Shown: piece after piece, positions 19,843 through 23,922 of the stretch
How the letters are laid out: every line of letters begins with the position of its first letter
How positions within the stretch are numbered: position 1 is the stretch's first letter
Source of the DNA: Dichomitus squalens LYAD-421 SS1
Lineage: Eukaryota > Basidiomycota > Agaricomycetes > Polyporales > Polyporaceae
Direction: 5' to 3'
Assembly (NCBI RefSeq): GCF_000275845.1
Contig: NW_006766900.1
Coordinates: 491,832-515,753 of the forward strand
Length of the DNA: 23,922 bases
Notes under the pieces: generated by a model
What the model saw: only the letters and a program-made list of their open reading frames with translations
Databases searched by the model: none
What the model was told of the DNA's origin: nothing
Made by a program: the position numbers and the translations under genes

Positions 19843-20995
19843 GCCGTTCCATATCTTGTGACGGCTGTGTTAGGCAAGCTGTGTAAACCAGCGCCTGTTC
19901 AACAACTCTCGCTTCCTACCGCAGTCCCATGCACTCCCCTCGCTCGCTCGCTCGTCTCTGCTGCAATACGAGCACCGGCGGACGCTTGGCGCTGAGTACG
20001 CTCTGACTTGGCTCTCCCCGTCGCCCGAAGCAAGCACCCTCGCACAACCCACGTCGGATTCTCCTCCTTGTCGCCCTCCTTCCCATCCCAATTTCCGCGC
20101 TCCCATGTGTCCTCCTGGCCTTGATCTCTGTGACGTTTGCTTTCTCCAGCGCCCCTGCAAGCTGTTCGGATCTCCTTCGCTGTGAGTGCTACCCGCCCCC
20201 AATACACCTTTCCCCATCTTCAAGTGCCAAGTCGAGACCGATTTCCTGACCCCACTCTCCCAGTGATCTGTCGTTGATTCTTCGACAGAGGTGATCGTCA
20301 TCGCCGTGGATGACAACGCGAGCGCCGCCCTCCCAACGCAGAGGCCACCGCCGTTGGTGTAAACATCGTCTCCGACTGTAAGTGTGTAATAATTGTATTA
20401 GCCGTGCCATGCTTGATCCCACTGGGCTTCCCTGTGCATGTCTCGGACGGTGTCTTTGGCTGCACTGAAATTGTGCCCATCGGTGCTGCTGCTGTCCTCC
20501 GGTGAGCGGTGGATCGCAGATATTCGGGCTTGATCGTTTCCGGCGTGCTCTTGGGACATGGCCGCCCGATACAATGTAGTTCGGGGGATGGCGCATACAT
20601 CCGCCTGTTGCATTACGGCAATGACGCGTGGTGTGGTAGACTAGTAGAGCTTGGACGCGTTCTCGGAACGTGTCGACGAGATCTAACTAGTGAGGAACGC
20701 CTGTGTAACGGATCGTTCATTATCTTATCTTATCTACGTAGTTAATCTACATCTTGTATCTACATCTGGATCGTCATGGTGATCGGCGCTGATCCATCTG
20801 GATCCGCGCGACGTGGCGAAGGCTTCTCAGCCTTTCACCACGTCCACCATAGTATACGCCCTCTCAATCTAGAGATTGGTTCAGTGTACTTCGGACTTGT
20901 GTGAATCAGGCGACACCCGTAAATTTTACACTTTTTTACACTTCATACCACGAATACATGGGTTTCTAGATTGTATTGTGCATTAGGCACCTACC
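19843..20995. other. Stretch with no supported gene
   Basis: Open frames overlap on the minus strand at 19870-20613, with no recognised family. A GTAAGTGTG donor-like site lies near 20380 on the plus strand after a pyrimidine-rich, acceptor-rich stretch, so a small spliced or non-coding transcript is possible. Short microsatellite-like runs occur at 20720-20770 (TTATC, ATCTACATC) and TTTTACACTT repeats at 20926-20945. Confidence 0.35.
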
Positions 20996-21619
20996 ATGAC
21001 GGAACCCTCGACATCACACGCGACACACCGTGAGACCGCGAGCTCGACTCGAGCTTCGCCTCTGAGGCGGTCTCCCCGAGACCCGGACACTTCGTCAGGA
21101 AGCTCAATCCCCGGAGGTCCTAGCTCATCTGGCAGACGTGCGGACTCACCCCAAACCGGCGCTCCCCTAAGGTCCACAGGGACCCGCCGGTTCTCTGAGG
21201 ACATAGCAAGTAGTTCGACGCCTACTGCTGGTCGCCGACAGGAAGTTGCTCCCGAGAATAGCTTGGTTCGAGCAAGCCCGGCGATATCGCAGGGTGGGGT
21301 AACTCCGACGTCAGTAGCGTCGAACCCCTTAAGGAACGTGACCATTAGGTCCAACCGTGATAGGAACTCTGCTGGTAACGCAGGAGCGTTAGTAGTACGA
21401 GACCCCGTGGGGGATGGGGACAACTGTCGCGGCGACTAGGTGCGTAGACTCGGGTCGACGTTCGGCGACGACCCCGTAGGCGAGCGGCAAGGAGCCAAAA
21501 GGGAAGGAGAGAGAGAGAGGGACAAACGTGACAAGAAACTCGACGAGGGCAGGGCGGAGGCTGGCACGAAGGCACGAGACCTACGAAAGCTAGTCTTCAC
21601 ACAGAGAGCGACAGACTAG
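20996..21619 (+). pseudogene. Disordered Ser/Arg-rich ORF interrupted by one stop
   Basis: ATG at 20996 opens 147 codons of Ser/Thr/Pro/Arg-rich sequence ending at TAG 21437-21439. The same frame continues for 59 codons to TAG 21617-21619, ending in a strongly charged helical segment (GAKREGEREREDK-like, then DEGRAEAGTKARDLRKLVF). The abrupt continuity suggests one protein broken by a C-to-T change (CAG to TAG). No domain is recognised. Its place just upstream of the retroelement leader suggests a repeat origin, but that is not proven. Readthrough or an intron across the stop is an alternative. Confidence 0.45.
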
Positions 21620-21717
21620 TCCCAATGACCAAGTTATACATTAGCAATCAGAGAGAGATACAACGCTATGGTCACTCACCTAGTCCCAATGACCAAGAGG
21701 TTGAGATGGGGACTAGG
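21616..21717. repeat. 18-bp direct repeat with an inverted partial copy
   Basis: CTAGTCCCAATGACCAAG occurs at 21616-21633 and again, identical, at 21680-21697. CCTAGTCCC at 21679 is mirrored by GGGACTAGG at 21709-21717. The first unit overlaps the stop codon of the upstream ORF. It may be a binding-site cluster in a retroelement control region or a deletion footprint. Confidence 0.75.
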
Positions 21718-21733
21718 GAGTGCCTAAGGGGGT

Positions 21734-21745
21734 CCTTATATACTA
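21734..21745 (+). promoter_or_regulatory. TATA-like box of the retroelement leader
   Basis: CCTTATATACTAG lies about 280 bases before the putative primer-binding site, a reasonable place for a promoter within a long terminal repeat. This is a motif and position match only. Confidence 0.35.
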
Positions 21746-22009
21746 GAAGAGCTGCTTAGCAACCAAAGACAAGGCGCGAGAGCGAGGCAGTGAAGATGAC
21801 AAAGGGAGAACAAAGGGCGAGAAGGAAAAGGTAAAGGCATGGTGATCACGGGAACGTAGCATGCGGGTGTGGGAACATATCTACAGTGTCCAAACTGGGA
21901 TGGGCTAAGAAAGGAAATGGTCCGAAAATGGAAGGTGGGCGTCAAGGGGAGGGGGATGGGCGGCAAAAAGGGGCGTCTGTCCAACGTCCGTGACACTTAC
22001 CCTTGTTTG

Positions 22010-22030
22010 TTTGGTGGCACAGCTCGTTGG
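22010..22030 (+). other. Putative tRNA primer-binding site
   Basis: TTTGGTGGCACAGCTCGTTG begins with the TGG expected from pairing with a tRNA 3' CCA end, and it sits between the leader and the first ORF. A TGACA at 21990-21994 just upstream could be the LTR end. The matching tRNA is not identified. Confidence 0.35.
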
Positions 22031-22072
22031 CTGTGACATTAGATCAAGTCTCTTACCCATCCCCTCCGTAGA

Positions 22073-22795
22073 GTGTCTCAACCACTTGCGGACCGGATCT
22101 CTTCTCCCAGGAGTTTTTTGAAACATTTATCATCCCCCCCCACTATCCTTCCATCCGACTCGGACCTACCGGAGTTTACCCGTCGTCACTTCAAGAGACA
22201 CGGTCACCTCGACGTCCAGTCACAGATTGACCACGCCCTTGCAGACGACACCTCAGATCGCCTTTGACACCGCCGTCAGTATAGGCATACCCCGATCGTC
22301 CCTCGTCGCAAGGCCCTCCTACCATCTGTGCCCCCTAGTCAGCTGCTCAACAGACCGCTTGTGGCACGTCTCACCACACCACCACCAGTCTTTGTCCCAT
22401 CCACCCCTACAGTCCCTCTCCAGTACCGTATCTCTGCACCACCTATCCCCTCCTTCGCACACCGCGATCTCATTGATCTCCTTGCCATTGTAGGCTCCAA
22501 GGTCAGTGCCGTCATCAAAAGACTACAGGCCATCTTCGATCGCAAGGACCAGTTACTCGACATCCCCCACGACCATCGGCTCGCCCTTCAACGCATCGGC
22601 GACAGGCTCGAGTGGATACTCGACAACATTGAGAACGGCTCTTCGTGGACCCGCAGCCAACAACAAAACATCGACTGGTTTTGCAAGGAGTTTGGAAAGG
22701 TCAAGTTTAGTGGACTTGGGCAGAACTTCGAGTGTATTGTCAAAGCTCTAGTGGAGTTAGAACATCTTGGGTATCTGGATTGGATCGTTGTTTAG
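22073..22795 (+). pseudogene. Extra ORF upstream of gag, one nonsense codon
   Basis: One frame runs from about 22043 to TAG 22793-22795 with a single TGA at 22265-22267. No ATG opens the frame, which begins after a TAG at 22040-22042, so the start is lost, non-standard or spliced. The N-terminal third is basic and Pro-rich. The C-terminal part is helical, with VGSKVSAVIKRLQAIFDRKD and LVELEHLGYLDWIVV. No known domain was recognised. It ends 27 bases before the gag ATG in the same frame, like a first cistron. The broken codon is consistent with CGA to TGA. Confidence 0.55.
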
Positions 22796-22822
22796 TTTTG
22801 TATCAGGTATAGTTTTCTACCA

Positions 22823-23922
22823 ATGGCTTCAGGCCCGCGTTACGCCCCTCTGGCAGAGGATGACTTTGAGTTGGAAGATCCGGGGCCACACACCCACCCA
22901 GCCCCATCACTGGCACACACCCGCCCGGCTTCACCCACTGCCACGCTTCAAGCGTACCCGGAAATTCAATGGATCTACGCTGGTGCTGAATATGACTCGT
23001 TGGAAAACGCTATCCGCGCCTCGGCAAATAGTTTAGGGATCACCAACCCGGCTTACGTCGACTGGACCATCTCTGTGACAAGGGACATCACCCGGCGGGA
23101 AATAGTTAACGTTTACAACATCCTCGGCAGCAAAATATATGAACATCGGAACGACTTCCTCAACGAGAGCGACACCACCCATGCTACCTTCAAGGAGTTG
23201 GACACGTCTATGACAGGCCTTCACACCAAGGCTGACACTGCTGGGAACCTCGCTCTCAAAGCCGTCGAAGAGAACAAACAGCTGAGGGCGGAACTGGTCA
23301 CTGTCAATGCGGATCTGGAGGTTCTCAACCGGAATAACACGGAGCTTGTCAAACGGTACAAGGAACTCGCGGCTAAGTTTACATAATTGGAGCAAGGTCT
23401 GTCAACCCGCACCACACTTGGTATCAGTACCGCCCCGGCCCCTGTCGTATCACAGGCCTCGCATATCAAGGCATCAGAACCACCCAAGTACAAGGGCAAC
23501 AAAGGCTCGGACATCACTCTCGAACAATGGTTACAGAAGATGGGCCTTTGGTTCCGTGTTCAGAACATCACCACGGACAACGACAAGATTACCCTGGCCC
23601 TCATGTACTTGGAAGGCGGTGCGCACGACTACGTTGAGGACTACGTCGAGACAGCATCAAACGGCGGAACCCTTGGATCCTGGACCAACTTCGTCAACCG
23701 GCTCAAGGCAGGCTACCGTCAACTGGCCCCCGAGAAGACCGCGCAAACATCCCTGGAGGAGTGGTGCTCAAAGACTCACTCCACGGTCATTCAGTTCACT
23801 GAGAACTTCCGCCGCTACGCATCGAAGTCTGGTTACGCTGATGTAGAACTCATCTGACGCATCGACAACCAGGTTGGCAAGAACTTCACAGATCCTTATG
23901 GTTATGACGGCAATTCGGCAAG
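22823..23922 (+). pseudogene. Retrotransposon gag (partial, two nonsense codons)
   Basis: ATG 22823 opens a frame that is continuous to the window end except for TAA at 23384-23386 and TGA at 23855-23857. The first part is Pro-rich, then a coiled coil (SMTGLHTKADTAGNLALKAV, then NRNNTELVKRYKEL). After the first stop come KYKGNKG, then a capsid-like core with LEQWLQKMGLWFR, ALMYLEGGAHDYV and FVNRLKAGYRQLAP, as in fungal Ty3/gypsy gag. The zinc knuckle and pol lie beyond the edge. Both stops fit single C-to-T changes (CAA to TAA, CGA to TGA). Confidence 0.85.

Larger units (their letters stand above)
21640..23922 (+). mobile_element. Ty3/gypsy-like LTR retrotransposon, 5' part, decayed
   Basis: A control region with a TATA-like box, a primer-binding-site-like sequence, an extra ORF and a gag-like ORF follow each other on the plus strand. 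Protease, reverse transcriptase and integrase would lie beyond the right edge. The left border is not resolved because the 3' LTR is outside the window. Three in-frame stop codons mark it as inactive as it stands. Confidence 0.75.

Noticed and set aside
21260..21280. GGTTCGAGC resembling a tRNA T-arm (box B)
   Set aside because: No matching acceptor stem, D-arm or box A at the right distance; it lies inside the Ser/Arg-rich frame.
1..23922. CRISPR array or bacterial operon
   Set aside because: No regularly spaced repeats were seen, and genes are spliced and widely spaced.

Overview
The window reads as nuclear DNA of a filamentous basidiomycete, probably an Agaricomycete. The evidence is the gene types (HET-domain proteins, an F-box/WD40 protein, a secreted serine-rich cupredoxin-like protein, a DH-BAR-SH3 RhoGEF, a Ty3-type gag), the short GT-AG introns (about 47 to 137 bases) that interrupt the genes, and the lack of bacterial gene packing. 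The species cannot be named from the sequence.

Layout. 1-719: a small element with near-perfect 60-base terminal inverted repeats, followed by related end fragments. 1928-3646 (+): HET-domain gene 1, with a doubtful intron. 3922-4906: exon-like open stretches of an unrecognised protein. 5177-6179 (-): a four-exon GPI-anchored cupredoxin-like protein. 6640-7251: a weak multi-exon candidate. About 7010-8564: one arm of a segmental duplication that ends in a 34-codon tail of the WD40 gene. 8901-11570 (+): a three-exon RhoGEF of 820 aa. 12632-14409 (-): HET gene 2, a two-exon paralogue of gene 1 facing it. About 15040-15890: the second arm of the duplication. 15892-18100 (-): a three-exon, 700-aa F-box-like/WD40 protein. 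18845-19845: an exon-like relic and a cluster of hairpins. 20996-21619: a low-complexity ORF with an internal stop. About 21640-23922: the 5' part of a decayed LTR retrotransposon, with an extra ORF upstream of gag; it runs off the right edge.

The ordinary housekeeping-type core is the RhoGEF (polarity), the F-box/WD40 protein (probable ubiquitin-ligase adaptor) and the secreted protein. The two convergent HET genes belong to the fast-evolving self/non-self recognition class. These genes sit in a repeat-rich neighbourhood with inverted repeats, a local duplication and a retroelement whose nonsense codons all look like C-to-T changes. Three gene models (cupredoxin, RhoGEF, F-box/WD40) were checked by splice phase: the summed exons are exact multiples of three and end in the expected stop. 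HET gene 2 also closes exactly. No tRNA, rRNA or CRISPR array was seen. I did not find a clearly new biological system. The best candidates for a second look are the F-box/WD40 fusion, the WD40-tail duplication, the extra ORF upstream of gag and the HET pair.
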